A stretch of 64,000 nt of DNA from Azorhizobium sp965227945 (GCA_965227945.1 CBDDGQ010000006.1:2604001-2668000), one strand, 5' to 3'; positions 33,390 to 42,907 are shown, numbered from the stretch's first letter. The notes: generated from the sequence alone by a model not told the origin. Numbers and translations: made by a program.

Positions 33390-33411
33390 TGACGAAAATC
33401 AAGATTCATCA
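33390..33411. promoter_or_regulatory. Predicted TetR operator, efflux promoter
   Basis: TGACGAA, 8 bases, TTCATCA, an inverted repeat with one mismatch, centred about 37 bp before the membrane-fusion gene. Its left arm is the exact complement of the right arm (TTCGTCA) of the site before tetR, and both sites have the same 8-base spacer and nearly the same distance to the start codon. Confidence 0.6.
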
Positions 33412-33436
33412 TCATTCAATCTTCAGGATTAGGCCG

Positions 33437-34549
33437 ATGTCTGCCGCGGTTCCCTTTGCGACGTTCGCGCCTGCAGGTCTGCGCTTTGCCCAAGCGGGCG
33501 CGCTCCTGTTGCTCCTCGCCGGCTGCGGCGAGCCCGCCCCGGCTCAGAATGCCGGCCCGCCGCCGCGCCCGGTGCAGGTGACCACGGTCGCCTTTCGCCC
33601 CAGCGAGGCGGACCGCACCTTCGTGGGCATCATCCGCGCCCGGCGGGAAAGCGACCTGTCGTTCCGCGTGGGCGGCAAGGTGGTGCAGCGCCTGGTGGAT
33701 GTGGGCGACCGGGTGCAGGCCGGGCAGGTGATCGCCCGCATGGATCCGGAAGACCTGCGTCTCGAACTGCAGAGCGCGGAGGCCGAATTCTCCGCCGCCA
33801 GGGCCAACCTCGCCCAGACCACCTCCGAGGATAAGCGCTACAGCACCTTGACCCAGCGGGGCTTTGCTTCCACGGCGGACCAGGAGCGCAAGGGGCTGGC
33901 CAAAGAGGAAGCGGTCGGCCGGCTGGAGCGCGCCCAGCGCGCCCTGGATCTGGCCCGCAACAAGCTCGCCTATGCCGACCTCGTGTCCACGGTGGATGGA
34001 GTGGTGGTGTCGACCGCGGCGGAGCCGGGGCAGGTGGTCAGTTCCGGCCAGACGGTGGCCCGCGTCGCGCCGCTGGATGAGAAGGAAGCCGTGGTGGCGC
34101 TGCCGGAAACCGCGCTGGCTCTCGCCCGCGCGTCCCACGCGAGCGTGACTTTGTGGGCGGAGCCCGGACGGGCCATTCCGGCGAAATTGCGCGAACTGTC
34201 GCCCCAGGCGGACGCCACCACCCGCACCTATGCCGCGCGTTTCTCGCTGGAGGGCGCCGACGACACGGTCGCCCTGGGCATGACCGCCACCGTCACCCTG
34301 CGTCCAGCCGGCACGGTGCAGGTGGCGAGCCTGCCGCTCTCGGCGGTGTTCGACAAAGGCCTCGGGCCGCATGTGTTCGTGGTCGATCCGGCCAGCAAGG
34401 CGATCGCCGCGCGGCCGGTGGCCGTGGTCGGATACACCGACCGCGCGGTGCTGGTGGCCAGCGGCCTCTCGGCGGGCGAAAGCGTGGTGGCCATGGGCGC
34501 CCAGACCCTTGAAGCGGGGCGCGTCGTGCGCACCGTCGCGGCGCAGTGA
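33437..34549 (+). CDS. RND efflux membrane-fusion lipoprotein
   Basis: 370-aa periplasmic adaptor (HlyD/AcrA family). The N-terminus has a lipoprotein signal with lipobox LLAGC, so it is lipid-anchored. The barrel-sandwich and hairpin domains are seen in FRVGGKVVQRLVDVGDRVQAGQVIARMDPEDL and a coiled-coil stretch of about 60 residues, then VDGVVVSTAAEPGQVVSSGQTVARV and the beta-barrel. It joins the inner-membrane pump to an outer-membrane channel; no TolC-like gene is adjacent. ATG at 33437 is used; an earlier GTG (33389) overlaps the operator. It ends 10 bp before the pump gene. Confidence 0.92.
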   Translation: MSAAVPFATFAPAGLRFAQAGALLLLLAGCGEPAPAQNAGPPPRPVQVTTVAFRPSEADRTFVGIIRARRESDLSFRVGGKVVQRLVDVGDRVQAGQVIARMDPEDLRLELQSAEAEFSAARANLAQTTSEDKRYSTLTQRGFASTADQERKGLAKEEAVGRLERAQRALDLARNKLAYADLVSTVDGVVVSTAAEPGQVVSSGQTVARVAPLDEKEAVVALPETALALARASHASVTLWAEPGRAIPAKLRELSPQADATTRTYAARFSLEGADDTVALGMTATVTLRPAGTVQVASLPLSAVFDKGLGPHVFVVDPASKAIAARPVAVVGYTDRAVLVASGLSAGESVVAMGAQTLEAGRVVRTVAAQ

Positions 34550-34559
34550 GGGGCAAACC

Positions 34560-37500
34560 ATGGACCGCTTCAACCTCTCGCAATGGGCCATCACCCACCG
34601 CGCTCTCACCCTGTTCATGATCCTGCTGATCGCCGGCTCAGGATTCTACGCTTATGAAAAGCTCGGCCGGGCGGAAGACCCCAACTTCACCATCAAGGTG
34701 ATGGTGGTCAGCGCCGCCTGGCCCGGCGCCACCGCCACCCAGATGCAGGAGCAGGTGGCCGATCCCATCGAGAAGAAGCTCCAGTCCCTGCCGCATCTGG
34801 ACCGGGTGGAAAGCTATTCCCGCCCCGGCGTCAGCTACATCCAGGTGATCCTGAAGGATTCCACCACCGCCTCCGCGGTCAAGGATCTGTGGTACCAGGT
34901 GCGCAAGAAGGTCGGCGACATCAAGGGCGATCTGCCCCAGGGCGTCATCGGCCCCGGCTTCGACGACGAATATGGCGATGTCTATTCCGCCCTCTACATG
35001 CTCAACGGCGCGGGCGTGGGCCCGGCGGAGCTGAAGAAGCAGGGCGAGATCATCCGCCAGGCGCTCTTGCGGGTGCCGGATGTGGAGAAGGTGGATCTCA
35101 TCGGGGTGCGTCCCGAGAAGATCTATATCGAGTTCAGCCACGCGCGCCTCGCCACCCTGGGCGTCACCCCGTCGGAAATCTTCGACAGCGTCGCCCGGCA
35201 GAATGCGGTGGTGGCGGGCGGGGCCATCGACACCAAGGCGGATCGCATCAATCTGCGCCTCACCGGTGCCTTCACCGGGGAGGCGGCCATCGCCGCCGTG
35301 CCCATCGCGGCGGGCGGCGCGGTATTCCGCCTGGGCGACATCGCCACCATTCATCGCGCCTATGAGGATCCGCCCAGCTTCGTCATTCGCCAGAACAGCA
35401 ATCCGGCCCTGGGCATCGGGGTGGCCATGTCGTCGGGCGCCAACATTCTCACCTTGGGCGCGCATCTGAAGACCGCCATGGCCAAGGTGGTGGCGGAGCT
35501 GCCCGTGGGCATCGACGTGACCCAGGTGGCCGACCAGCCGCACATCGTCACCGAGAGCGTGGGTGAGTTCCTGCACACCTTCGGCGAAGCGCTGGTGATC
35601 GTGCTGGTGGTGAGCTTCCTGTCGCTGGGACTGCGCACCGGCATCGTGGTGGCGCTCTCGGTGCCTTTGGTGCTGGCCATCGTGTTCGTCATCATGTTCG
35701 CCAGCGGCATGGATCTGCACCGCATCACGCTGGGCGCGCTGATCATCGCGCTGGGCCTGCTGGTGGATGACGCCATCATCGCCATTGAGATGATGGTGGT
35801 GAAGATGGAGGAGGGCTATGACCGTGCCAGCGCGGCCACCTTCGCCTGGTCGTCCACCGCCTTCCCCATGCTCACCGGAACCCTGGTGACCGCGGCGGGA
35901 TTTTTGCCGGTGGGCTTTGCCAAGTCCAGCGCCGGCGAATATGCCGGCGGCATCTTCTGGGTGGTGGGCATCGCGCTCATCGCCTCCTGGTTCGTGGCGG
36001 TGATCTTCACCCCCTATCTGGGCTTCATGCTGCTGCCCAAGATCAAGCCGCACGCCCATGGCGATGCGCACAATGGGCGGCTCTACCGCATGCTGCGTGC
36101 CGCCATCGAGGCGTGCCTGCGCCATCGCTTCCTGGTCATGGGCACGACGGTCGGCCTGTTCGCCCTCGCCATTGCCGGCTTCGCCTTCGTGCAGCAGCAA
36201 TTCTTCCCCACCTCCACCCGGCCGGAACTGTTCCTGGAGATGCGACTGCCGGAAGGCACGTCCATCACCGTCACCCAAGCGACCGCCGCCAAGGGCGAGG
36301 CGATGATCAAGGACGACCCGGACGTGGCCACCGCCACCACCTATGTGGGGCAGGGCGCGCCGCGCTTCTGGCTGGGGCTCAACCCCGTGCTGCCCAATCC
36401 GAACTTCGCCCAGATCGTGATCGTGGCGAAAGACGTGGAGGCCCGCGAGCGCATCAAGGCCCGGCTGGAGAAGGACGTGGCCGAGGGCGCGCTGGCGGAG
36501 GCGCGGGTGCGGGTGGATCGCTTCACCTTCGGCCCGCCGGTGGGCTTCCCGGTGAACTTCCGCGTGGTGGGTCCCGATCCGCTGAAGGTGCGCGAGATCG
36601 CCGAGAAGGTGCGCCTCGTCATGGCCGGCGATCCTGCGCTTATTGATCCTCATCTCAATTGGGGCGAGCAGGTCAAGTCGGTGACGCTGCAGGTGGACCA
36701 GGACCGGGCGCGGGCCATCGGCACCACCCCGCGCGATGTGGCGGAGACCTTGCAGACCCTGCTGTCCGGCTACACCGTGACCCAGCACCGCGAAGGCAAC
36801 CTGCTGATCGACGTGATCGCCCGCGCCGTGCCCGAGGAGCGGGTGGACCTCGCCCAATTGGGCGGGCTCACCATCACCACCCGCAACGGCGTCGCGGTGC
36901 CGCTCGGCCAGATCGCGCGGCTGGTCTATGGCTCGGAGGAGCCGATCCTGTGGCGGCGTGACCGGGACCTGGTGCTCACCGTGCGCGGCGACGTGGTGGA
37001 CGGCATCCAGCCCCCGGACGTCACCACCCGCCTGCTGCCCAAGCTGGAGGCCATCAAGGCCGAGCTGCCGCCGCTCTATCGCATCGAGACCGGCGGGGCG
37101 ATCGAGGAGAGCGCCAAGGCCAATACCGCTTTGTTCGCGGTGTTCCCGATCATGGGCCTGGTGATGCTCACGCTGCTGATGATCCAGTTGCAGAGCTTCT
37201 CCCGCCTCGCCCTCGTGCTGGTCACCGCGCCGCTGGGGCTGATCGGGGCGACGGCCGCGCTCTTGATCGCCCACAAGCCGTTCGGCTTCGTGGCGCTGCT
37301 GGGGCTGATCGCGCTGGCCGGCATGATCATGCGCAACACGGTCATCCTGGTGGACCAGATCGACACCGACATCGCCGCCGGCCATGCGCCGCGGGACGCG
37401 ATCGTGGACGCCACCTTGCGGCGGGCGCGGCCGGTGGTGCTCACCGCGCTCGCCGCCATCCTGGGGATGATCCCTTTGGCCACCAGCGTGTTCTGGGGGC

Positions 37501-37676
37501 CGATGGCGATCACCATCATGGGCGGGCTGCTGGTGGCGACGGTTTTGACCTTGCTGGTGGTGCCGGCGCTCTACGCGACCTGGTTCCGGGTCAAGGTCAA
37601 GGATGAGGTGAAGATCCCGAACGAGGCGGCGCACAGTGCGTCGGCTCCACGCGCCGAGGGCACCGCCCCCGCCTGA
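34560..37676 (+). CDS. RND efflux pump inner-membrane transporter
   Basis: 1038-aa proton-driven pump of the AcrB/MMPL superfamily with 12 helices and two large periplasmic loops. WAITHRALTLFMILLIAGSGFYAYEKLGRAEDPNFT opens TM1. TM4 carries the proton-relay pair in LGLLVDDAIIAIEMM (Asp-Asp), and the Lys equivalent follows in TM10-11 (LAGMIMRNTVILVDQI region differs from AcrB). The porter-domain sequence VVSAAWPGATATQMQEQVADPIEKKLQSLPHL is typical of the single-pump two-gene systems in alphaproteobacteria. The substrates are unknown; solvents, antimicrobials or plant compounds are usual for this group. Ends at a strong terminator. Confidence 0.93.
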   Translation: MDRFNLSQWAITHRALTLFMILLIAGSGFYAYEKLGRAEDPNFTIKVMVVSAAWPGATATQMQEQVADPIEKKLQSLPHLDRVESYSRPGVSYIQVILKDSTTASAVKDLWYQVRKKVGDIKGDLPQGVIGPGFDDEYGDVYSALYMLNGAGVGPAELKKQGEIIRQALLRVPDVEKVDLIGVRPEKIYIEFSHARLATLGVTPSEIFDSVARQNAVVAGGAIDTKADRINLRLTGAFTGEAAIAAVPIAAGGAVFRLGDIATIHRAYEDPPSFVIRQNSNPALGIGVAMSSGANILTLGAHLKTAMAKVVAELPVGIDVTQVADQPHIVTESVGEFLHTFGEALVIVLVVSFLSLGLRTGIVVALSVPLVLAIVFVIMFASGMDLHRITLGALIIALGLLVDDAIIAIEMMVVKMEEGYDRASAATFAWSSTAFPMLTGTLVTAAGFLPVGFAKSSAGEYAGGIFWVVGIALIASWFVAVIFTPYLGFMLLPKIKPHAHGDAHNGRLYRMLRAAIEACLRHRFLVMGTTVGLFALAIAGFAFVQQQFFPTSTRPELFLEMRLPEGTSITVTQATAAKGEAMIKDDPDVATATTYVGQGAPRFWLGLNPVLPNPNFAQIVIVAKDVEARERIKARLEKDVAEGALAEARVRVDRFTFGPPVGFPVNFRVVGPDPLKVREIAEKVRLVMAGDPALIDPHLNWGEQVKSVTLQVDQDRARAIGTTPRDVAETLQTLLSGYTVTQHREGNLLIDVIARAVPEERVDLAQLGGLTITTRNGVAVPLGQIARLVYGSEEPILWRRDRDLVLTVRGDVVDGIQPPDVTTRLLPKLEAIKAELPPLYRIETGGAIEESAKANTALFAVFPIMGLVMLTLLMIQLQSFSRLALVLVTAPLGLIGATAALLIAHKPFGFVALLGLIALAGMIMRNTVILVDQIDTDIAAGHAPRDAIVDATLRRARPVVLTALAAILGMIPLATSVFWGPMAITIMGGLLVATVLTLLVVPALYATWFRVKVKDEVKIPNEAAHSASAPRAEGTAPA

Positions 37677-37684
37677 GGCGCGGC

Positions 37685-37718
37685 CCCCGCCGCGCGCGAG
37701 CGCGGCGGGGTTTCTTTT
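37685..37718 (+). terminator. Rho-independent terminator of the efflux operon
   Basis: Perfect 11-bp GC stem CCCCGCCGCGC (37685-37695) and GCGCGGCGGGG (37700-37710) with a GCGA tetraloop, followed by TTTCTTTT. It lies 8 bp after the pump stop codon and just before the end of convergent poxB. Confidence 0.92.
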
Positions 37719-37725
37719 GCCAAGA

Positions 37726-39453
37726 TCAGCGGAACAGGTTGCGCTTGGCCAGTTCGAGCAGCTCGTCGCCGCGACCGTTGATGATGGCGCGGGCGGCATA
37801 AAGCGAGAAGCCCAGCGCCTGCTCGGCCTTGATGGCCGGGGGCATCACCAGTTCCATCTTGTCGGTGACCACGTCCACCACCGCCGGCCCGTCATGGGCA
37901 AACGCCTGCTCCAGCGCGCCCTTCACGTCGGCGGGGTCCTCCACGCGGATGCCCAAGATGCCGATGGCATTGGCCATGGCGGCAAAGTCCGGGTTCTGTA
38001 GGTCGGTGCCCACATTGAGGAAGCCGGCCGCCTTCATCTCCATGTCCACGAAGCCCAGAAGGCCGTTGTTGAAGATCACGATCTTCACCGGCAGCTGCAA
38101 CTGGCGCAGCGACAGGATGTCGCCCATGAGCATGGAGAAGCCGCCGTCGCCGGACAGCGAGATCACCTGCCGGCCCGGGAAGGTGCCCTGGGCGCCGATG
38201 GCCTGGGGCATGGCATTGGCCATGGAGCCGTGGATCAGCGAGCCGATCAGCCGCCGCTTGCCATTCATGGCGATGTAGCGCGCCGCCCACACCGTGGTCT
38301 CGCCCACGTCGACGCTGAACACGGCGTCGTCCGCCGCCACTTCGTCGATGATCTTGGCCAGATACTGCGGATGGATGGGGGTGTCGCCGGGCGTGCCCAC
38401 GGCGAGCGCATCCAGATCCTGCCGCGAGGTCTTGTAATGCTCCTGCACCTTCTTCAGGAAGGCATCGTCGGTGCGGGGCTTGAGGCGCGCCAGCAAAGCG
38501 GTGAGGGTGGGCTTCACGTCGCCCACCAGCCCGAGATCGAGACGGGTGCGGCGGCCGAGGTTTTCCGGGCGGATGTCGATCTGCACCACCTTGGCGTCGG
38601 TGGGATAGAATTGCCGATAGGGGAAATCGGTGCCCACCATCACCAGCACTTCCGCGTCCAGCATGGCGTGATAGCCGGAGGCAAAGCCGATGAAGCCGGT
38701 CATCCCCACGTCGTAGGGATTGTCATGTTCCACGAACGGCTTGCCGCGCAGGGTGTGGACCACCGGCGCCTTCAGGGCGGCGGCCAGCGCCACCACTTCG
38801 TCATGGGCGCCCTCGCAGCCGCCGCCGGCCAGGATGGTGATGCGCTTGGCGCCATCGGCCAGGGCGCACAGCTTGGCCAACTCGGCGTCGGTCGGCACGA
38901 CCGTCGGGAAGGCGACGTCGGTCCAGCTGCCGTCGGTGCGGCCCTCGGCCATCTGCAGCGCCACGTCGCCGGGGATGACGATCACCGCCACGCCCTGCTT
39001 CTGGATCGCCGTGCGCATGGCGATCTCCAGGATGCGCGGCATCTGGGCCGGGCTGGAGACCATCTCGCAATAATGGCTGCATTCCTTGAACAGGCTTTCC
39101 GGATGGGTTTCCTGGAAATAGCCGGAGCCGATCTCGGGGCTGGGAATATGCGCGGCGATGGCCAGCACCGGTGTGCGGGTGCGGTGGCAATCGAACAGGC
39201 CGTTGATGAGGTGGAGATTGCCCGGGCCGCACGAACCGGCGCAGACCGCCAGCTTGCCGGTCAGTTGCGCCTCGGCGCCCGCGGCGAAGGCGGCCACTTC
39301 CTCATGGCGCACGTGCATCCACTTGACCTGCGGCGTGGCGCGCAGGGCATCGGTGAAGCCGTTGAGGCTGTCGCCGACGACGCCCCAGACGCGCTCCACC
39401 CCGGCGGAGGCCAAAGTCCGCGCCATGACGTCTGCTACCCGAGTTCCGGCCAT
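37726..39453 (-). CDS. poxB: Pyruvate:quinone oxidoreductase-like TPP enzyme
   Basis: 575-aa thiamine-diphosphate enzyme that oxidatively decarboxylates pyruvate to acetate and CO2, passing electrons to membrane quinones. The N-terminal pyrimidine-binding domain has the catalytic Glu in HVRHEEVAAFAAGAEAQLTGKLAVCAGSCGPGN, and the C-terminal TPP motif is SGDGGFSMLMGDILS with the closing NN at IVIFNN. The C-terminal tail of PoxB, which mediates membrane binding, is present as LGFSLYAARAIINGRGDELLELAKRNLFR, matching the family. Start at 39453 backed by AAGGAG. Single gene, divergent from the FUSC-type gene. Confidence 0.9.
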   Translation of the reverse strand: MAGTRVADVMARTLASAGVERVWGVVGDSLNGFTDALRATPQVKWMHVRHEEVAAFAAGAEAQLTGKLAVCAGSCGPGNLHLINGLFDCHRTRTPVLAIAAHIPSPEIGSGYFQETHPESLFKECSHYCEMVSSPAQMPRILEIAMRTAIQKQGVAVIVIPGDVALQMAEGRTDGSWTDVAFPTVVPTDAELAKLCALADGAKRITILAGGGCEGAHDEVVALAAALKAPVVHTLRGKPFVEHDNPYDVGMTGFIGFASGYHAMLDAEVLVMVGTDFPYRQFYPTDAKVVQIDIRPENLGRRTRLDLGLVGDVKPTLTALLARLKPRTDDAFLKKVQEHYKTSRQDLDALAVGTPGDTPIHPQYLAKIIDEVAADDAVFSVDVGETTVWAARYIAMNGKRRLIGSLIHGSMANAMPQAIGAQGTFPGRQVISLSGDGGFSMLMGDILSLRQLQLPVKIVIFNNGLLGFVDMEMKAAGFLNVGTDLQNPDFAAMANAIGILGIRVEDPADVKGALEQAFAHDGPAVVDVVTDKMELVMPPAIKAEQALGFSLYAARAIINGRGDELLELAKRNLFR

Positions 39454-39796
39454 GTGGTGCTCCTTGGTCACAAGAGGAAGTCAAAAAGGGGTCTGTGGCC
39501 CCCTGAGATCGCGGGCAAATTAGCTCTCACGCTGCAACTGCCGTCGTGACGTACCCCGTTAACGGCATGATGACGATGACAAAAACTGCATCTTCATGGT
39601 CAAGCCTCGCGTGGCGCCAGCGCATCGCGATCTGCCGTGCGCCGACACAAGAGGGCGCATGGCGGATGTGCCCCGCACAGTGGATCAGGACGGCCGCATC
39701 TGTCTTGTCTCTTTTGCATCCGGCAGCGGCGCGTGACAGGGATGCGCGCGGGGCGCCATCATGGGCCATGGCGCCAAGCAGCAGGGGGCGTTCGGC
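39454..39796. promoter_or_regulatory. Divergent promoter region, poxB / FUSC-type gene
   Basis: About 340 bp without a convincing gene. It holds the poxB ribosome site at the left edge, a 10-bp perfect palindrome CCGTTAACGG (39556-39565), and a slightly AT-richer stretch with ATGATGACGATGACAAAAAC (39567-39586) where a promoter could lie. Short open frames in it have no ribosome site or family resemblance. Confidence 0.35.
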
Positions 39797-40942
39797 ATGA
39801 GGGCGCGGCGGAGCTTGCGCAGGCAATTGGAACTGAGGGCCGCCGCCCTGACGCGACCGCCGTTGCGGGTGGCGGAGCGCTACGAGGTCTCGGCGGTGGA
39901 CGACCTCAAGGCGTTCACCTTCAGCGGTCCGCGGGCCCAGGTGGCGCTGCGGGTGACGCTGGGCATCCTGCTGGCCATCGCCATCGCCCACGCCCTGCGG
40001 CTGGAGATGCCGGTGTGGGCGGCCATCAGTGTGCTGCGGGTGTTCCAGAACGACCGCACCGCCACGGTGCGCCGGGGACTGGAGCGGGTGGCGGGCACGG
40101 TGGCGGGCGGGGCGATCGCCTATGGCATCATGCTGGAAGGCCAGGTGCATGCCTGGGTCTATATCGCCACGGGATTGACCTGCGCCTTCGCGGTCTATGC
40201 CCAGGCAGTGAGCCGCTACAGCTACGCCTTCGTGCTGGTGGGCTTCACCGTGCCGCTCATGACCTACCACGCGCTGGTGTCCAGCGAACCCATCGGCCAC
40301 GTGGTGATGATGCGCGGGCTGGAGGTGCTGGTGGGGGTCTTCGTGGCGGCCGCCATCGACCTGCTCACCTCCGGCCGCCACGGCTCGCACGCCACGTCGA
40401 AGCCCTGGTTCGCGGCCACCGACGAGGTGTTCCTGGGCCACGCCCTCACGGTGGGCATCGCGGTGAGCCTGGTGCCCGTGGTGTGGACCACCTTCCATCT
40501 GCCGGGCTTCGACCAGACCCCCATCACCGCCTTCATCGTGGTGGGCGCGGCGCGGGAGGGGATCGGCTGGAAGTCGCTGAACCGCTGCATCGGCTGTCTG
40601 CTGGGGGCGCTGCTCGGGTTCCTCGGGGTGATGCTGCTGGACGGCGGCCTGCTGAGCTGGCTGATGTTCGTCTTCGCCGGCCTGTTCGTGTTCACCCAGA
40701 TCTGCTTCGGCGGCAGCGTGGTGGCCTATACCGGCGCCCAGGCGGCCATCGCCTTCCTGCTGGTGGTGGTCATGGAGCCCATTCCGCATCTGGATCTGGA
40801 TGCCGGCATCGGCCGCCTGTGGGGGATTTTCGGCGGCATCTGCATGGTGGTGCTGGTGGGCTTGGCCACCTGGCCGATCCGACGACGGATTGCCGAGCAC
40901 ATCGCGGCCCACAAGCGCGCGGCGCACGAAATGGCTCATTAA
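39797..40942 (+). CDS. FUSC-family inner-membrane protein (aromatic acid exporter-like)
   Basis: 381-aa membrane protein with two sets of about five hydrophobic helices. The first set opens at ALRVTLGILLAIAIAHALRLEMPVWAAISVLRVFQND and the second at HALTVGIAVSLVPVVWTTFHLP, the repeat organisation of FUSC/YccS/AaeB relatives. The motif RTATVRRGLERVAGTVAGGAIAY is the classic 'R..G..R..GT..G' loop of this family. Members export aromatic acids or fusaric acid; here the role is inferred only. Start at 39797 is preferred for its AGGGGG site; 39761 would add 12 residues. Confidence 0.75.
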   Translation: MRARRSLRRQLELRAAALTRPPLRVAERYEVSAVDDLKAFTFSGPRAQVALRVTLGILLAIAIAHALRLEMPVWAAISVLRVFQNDRTATVRRGLERVAGTVAGGAIAYGIMLEGQVHAWVYIATGLTCAFAVYAQAVSRYSYAFVLVGFTVPLMTYHALVSSEPIGHVVMMRGLEVLVGVFVAAAIDLLTSGRHGSHATSKPWFAATDEVFLGHALTVGIAVSLVPVVWTTFHLPGFDQTPITAFIVVGAAREGIGWKSLNRCIGCLLGALLGFLGVMLLDGGLLSWLMFVFAGLFVFTQICFGGSVVAYTGAQAAIAFLLVVVMEPIPHLDLDAGIGRLWGIFGGICMVVLVGLATWPIRRRIAEHIAAHKRAAHEMAH

Positions 40943-41094
40943 CGCCAGCCCCCGGGCAGCCGGCCGGCGTGCAGAGGGCTTGAGCGCTGCGTTAAAAAAG
41001 AAGCATTATCATCGCATAATAGAACATCGGCGCCGGGTGGCGGCAGGTCGCCCCATCGGGCATGACCGATCTGGCGTTCCTTGGGAGACACCAC

Positions 41095-42783
41095 GTGCAT
41101 AGTCACATCAGCGGCACCATCTCCACCCCCTTGCGCGGCTTCGATCTGATCGACACCCCGCTGCTGAACAAGGGCAGCGCCTTTACCGCCGAGGAGCGGT
41201 CTGCCCTCGATCTGGACGGCCTGTTGCCGCCGTCGGTGGAGACCCTGGAGACGCAGGTGGTGCGCGTGGCGGCCGCCTATGCCCGCAAGACCGTGGATCT
41301 GGAGCGCCACATCTATCTGCGGGCGCTGCAAGATACCAATGAGACCCTGTTCTATGCCTTCCTGGTGTCCAACCTCACCGAACTGATGCCCATCGTCTAC
41401 ACGCCGGTGGTGGGGCTGGGCTGCCAGTATTTCAGCGAGATCTATCGCCGGCCGCGCGGCTTGTTCCTGTCCTATCCCCTGCGCGAGCGCATGGATGCGA
41501 TGCTGGACGCGGTGGGCGACGTGGATGTGGAGGTGATCGTGGTCACCGACGGCGAGCGCATCCTCGGCCTGGGCGACCAGGGCGCGGGCGGCATGGGCAT
41601 CCCCATCGGCAAGCTGTCGCTCTACACCGCCTGCGGCGGCATCGCCCCGGACACCACCTTGCCCATCGTGCTGGACGTGGGCACCAACAACAAGGAGCGG
41701 CTGGCCGATCCGCTCTATATCGGCTGGCGCCATGAGCGGATCACCGGGGCGGACTATGACGCCTTCGTGGACCAGTTCGTCCAGGCGGTGAAGCGTAAGT
41801 GGCCCAAGGTGCTGCTGCAATTCGAGGATTTCGCCCAGAGCCACGCCACCGCGCTGCTGGAGCGCTATCGCGACCAGCTCTGTACCTTCAATGACGACAT
41901 CCAGGGCACCGCCGCCGTGGTGGTGGGGGCGGCGCTGGCAGCGGTGAAGGCGGCGGGCTCGCGCATCGCCGAGCAGCGGGTGGTGATCGTCGGTGCCGGC
42001 TCTGCCGGCTGCGGCATTGCCGAACAGATGATCCGCGCCGCGGTGCTGGACGGCGCCGATGAAGCCGAGGCCCGCGCCAATTATTACATGGTGGACCGCG
42101 AGGGCCTGGTGCATGACGGGCTGACCGGCCTGTTCCCGTTCCAGCACAAGCTGGCGCAGAACCGCGCCAACCTCGGCGGCTGGAACGGCGCGGTGCCGGA
42201 CCGGTTCTCGCTGGCGGAAGTGATCGCCAACGCCAAGCCCACCATGCTGGTCGGGGTGTCCGGGCAGCCGGGGCTGTTCACGGAGGATCTGGTGCAGCAG
42301 ATGGCCCAGACCACCGCGCGGCCCATCATCTTTCCCTTGTCCAACCCCACCTCGCGCTGCGAGGCGCTGCCGAGCGATCTGATTGCCTGGACGGAAGGCC
42401 GCGCCATTGTCGCCACCGGCAGCCCGTTCGACCCAGTGGACTATGCCGGCCAGAAATATCCGGTGGCCCAGTCCAACAATTCCTACATCTTCCCCGGCCT
42501 GGGCCTGGGCATCCGCGCCCTGGACATCCCCCGCGTCAGCGACGGCATGTTCATGGCCTGCGCGCGGGCCTTGGCGGAAACCTCGCCGGCGGCGAAGGAT
42601 GGCGTGGGGGCGCTGTTGCCGGCCCTCGCCGATATCCGCGCCGTGTCGCGCCATATCGCCCTGGAAGTGGGGCGCGTGGCCATGGCCGAGGGGCTGGTGC
42701 CGACCCTGTCCGAGGCGGATCTGGTGGCGCGGGTGGATGCCCACATGTGGACGCCGGTGTATCGGCCCATCGTCGGGGCGTGA
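41095..42783 (+). CDS. maeA: NAD-dependent malic enzyme
   Basis: 562-aa oxidative decarboxylase turning malate into pyruvate with NAD+ and a divalent metal. Evidence: LMPIVYTPVVG with the catalytic Tyr, GERILGLGDQGAGGMGIPIGKLSLYTACGGI, metal ligands in LQFEDFAQSHA and CTFNDDIQGTA, and the Rossmann loop VVIVGAGSAGCGIAE. It is the single-domain SfcA/MaeA type, without the phosphotransacetylase-like extension common in rhizobial malic enzymes. GTG at 41095 is chosen for GGGAGA at good distance; ATG at 41062 would add 11 residues. Its neighbour poxB also uses pyruvate, but they are on different strands. Confidence 0.93.
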   Translation: MHSHISGTISTPLRGFDLIDTPLLNKGSAFTAEERSALDLDGLLPPSVETLETQVVRVAAAYARKTVDLERHIYLRALQDTNETLFYAFLVSNLTELMPIVYTPVVGLGCQYFSEIYRRPRGLFLSYPLRERMDAMLDAVGDVDVEVIVVTDGERILGLGDQGAGGMGIPIGKLSLYTACGGIAPDTTLPIVLDVGTNNKERLADPLYIGWRHERITGADYDAFVDQFVQAVKRKWPKVLLQFEDFAQSHATALLERYRDQLCTFNDDIQGTAAVVVGAALAAVKAAGSRIAEQRVVIVGAGSAGCGIAEQMIRAAVLDGADEAEARANYYMVDREGLVHDGLTGLFPFQHKLAQNRANLGGWNGAVPDRFSLAEVIANAKPTMLVGVSGQPGLFTEDLVQQMAQTTARPIIFPLSNPTSRCEALPSDLIAWTEGRAIVATGSPFDPVDYAGQKYPVAQSNNSYIFPGLGLGIRALDIPRVSDGMFMACARALAETSPAAKDGVGALLPALADIRAVSRHIALEVGRVAMAEGLVPTLSEADLVARVDAHMWTPVYRPIVGA

Positions 42784-42788
42784 ACGAT

Positions 42789-42814
42789 CTGCGGTGAGGG
42801 GATCCTCACCGCAG
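42789..42814 (+). terminator. Hairpin after malic enzyme
   Basis: Perfect 11-bp stem, CTGCGGTGAGG (42789-42799) with CCTCACCGCAG (42804-42814), loop GGAT, starting 6 bp after the stop codon. No T-run follows. Confidence 0.6.
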
Positions 42815-42863
42815 GCCCGTCAGCGCGCGGGGTAGTCTCGGGCCGCTGGCAAGGACGGGAGTT

Positions 42864-42901
42864 CGCGCTGCCGCACCGGACAGATCCGGTGCGGCAGCGC
42901 G
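42864..42901. terminator. 17-bp perfect hairpin before the first chemoreceptor stop
   Basis: One of the strongest inverted repeats in the window: 17 paired bases from 42864 to 42880 and from 42885 to 42901 around a CAGA loop. It lies 6 bp beyond the stop codon of the minus-strand chemoreceptor gene and serves as its probable transcript end; with the neighbouring stem it separates the convergent genes. Confidence 0.65.
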
Positions 42902-42907
42902 CGCGGT

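Noticed and set aside
33389..33436. Earlier GTG start for the membrane-fusion protein
   Set aside because: It would put the predicted TetR operator inside the coding region and place 16 charged residues before the lipoprotein signal.
34638..37799. A 1053-codon minus-strand open frame opposite the RND pump
   Set aside because: His/Gln/Arg-rich antisense translation of a GC-rich transporter gene, with no family resemblance.
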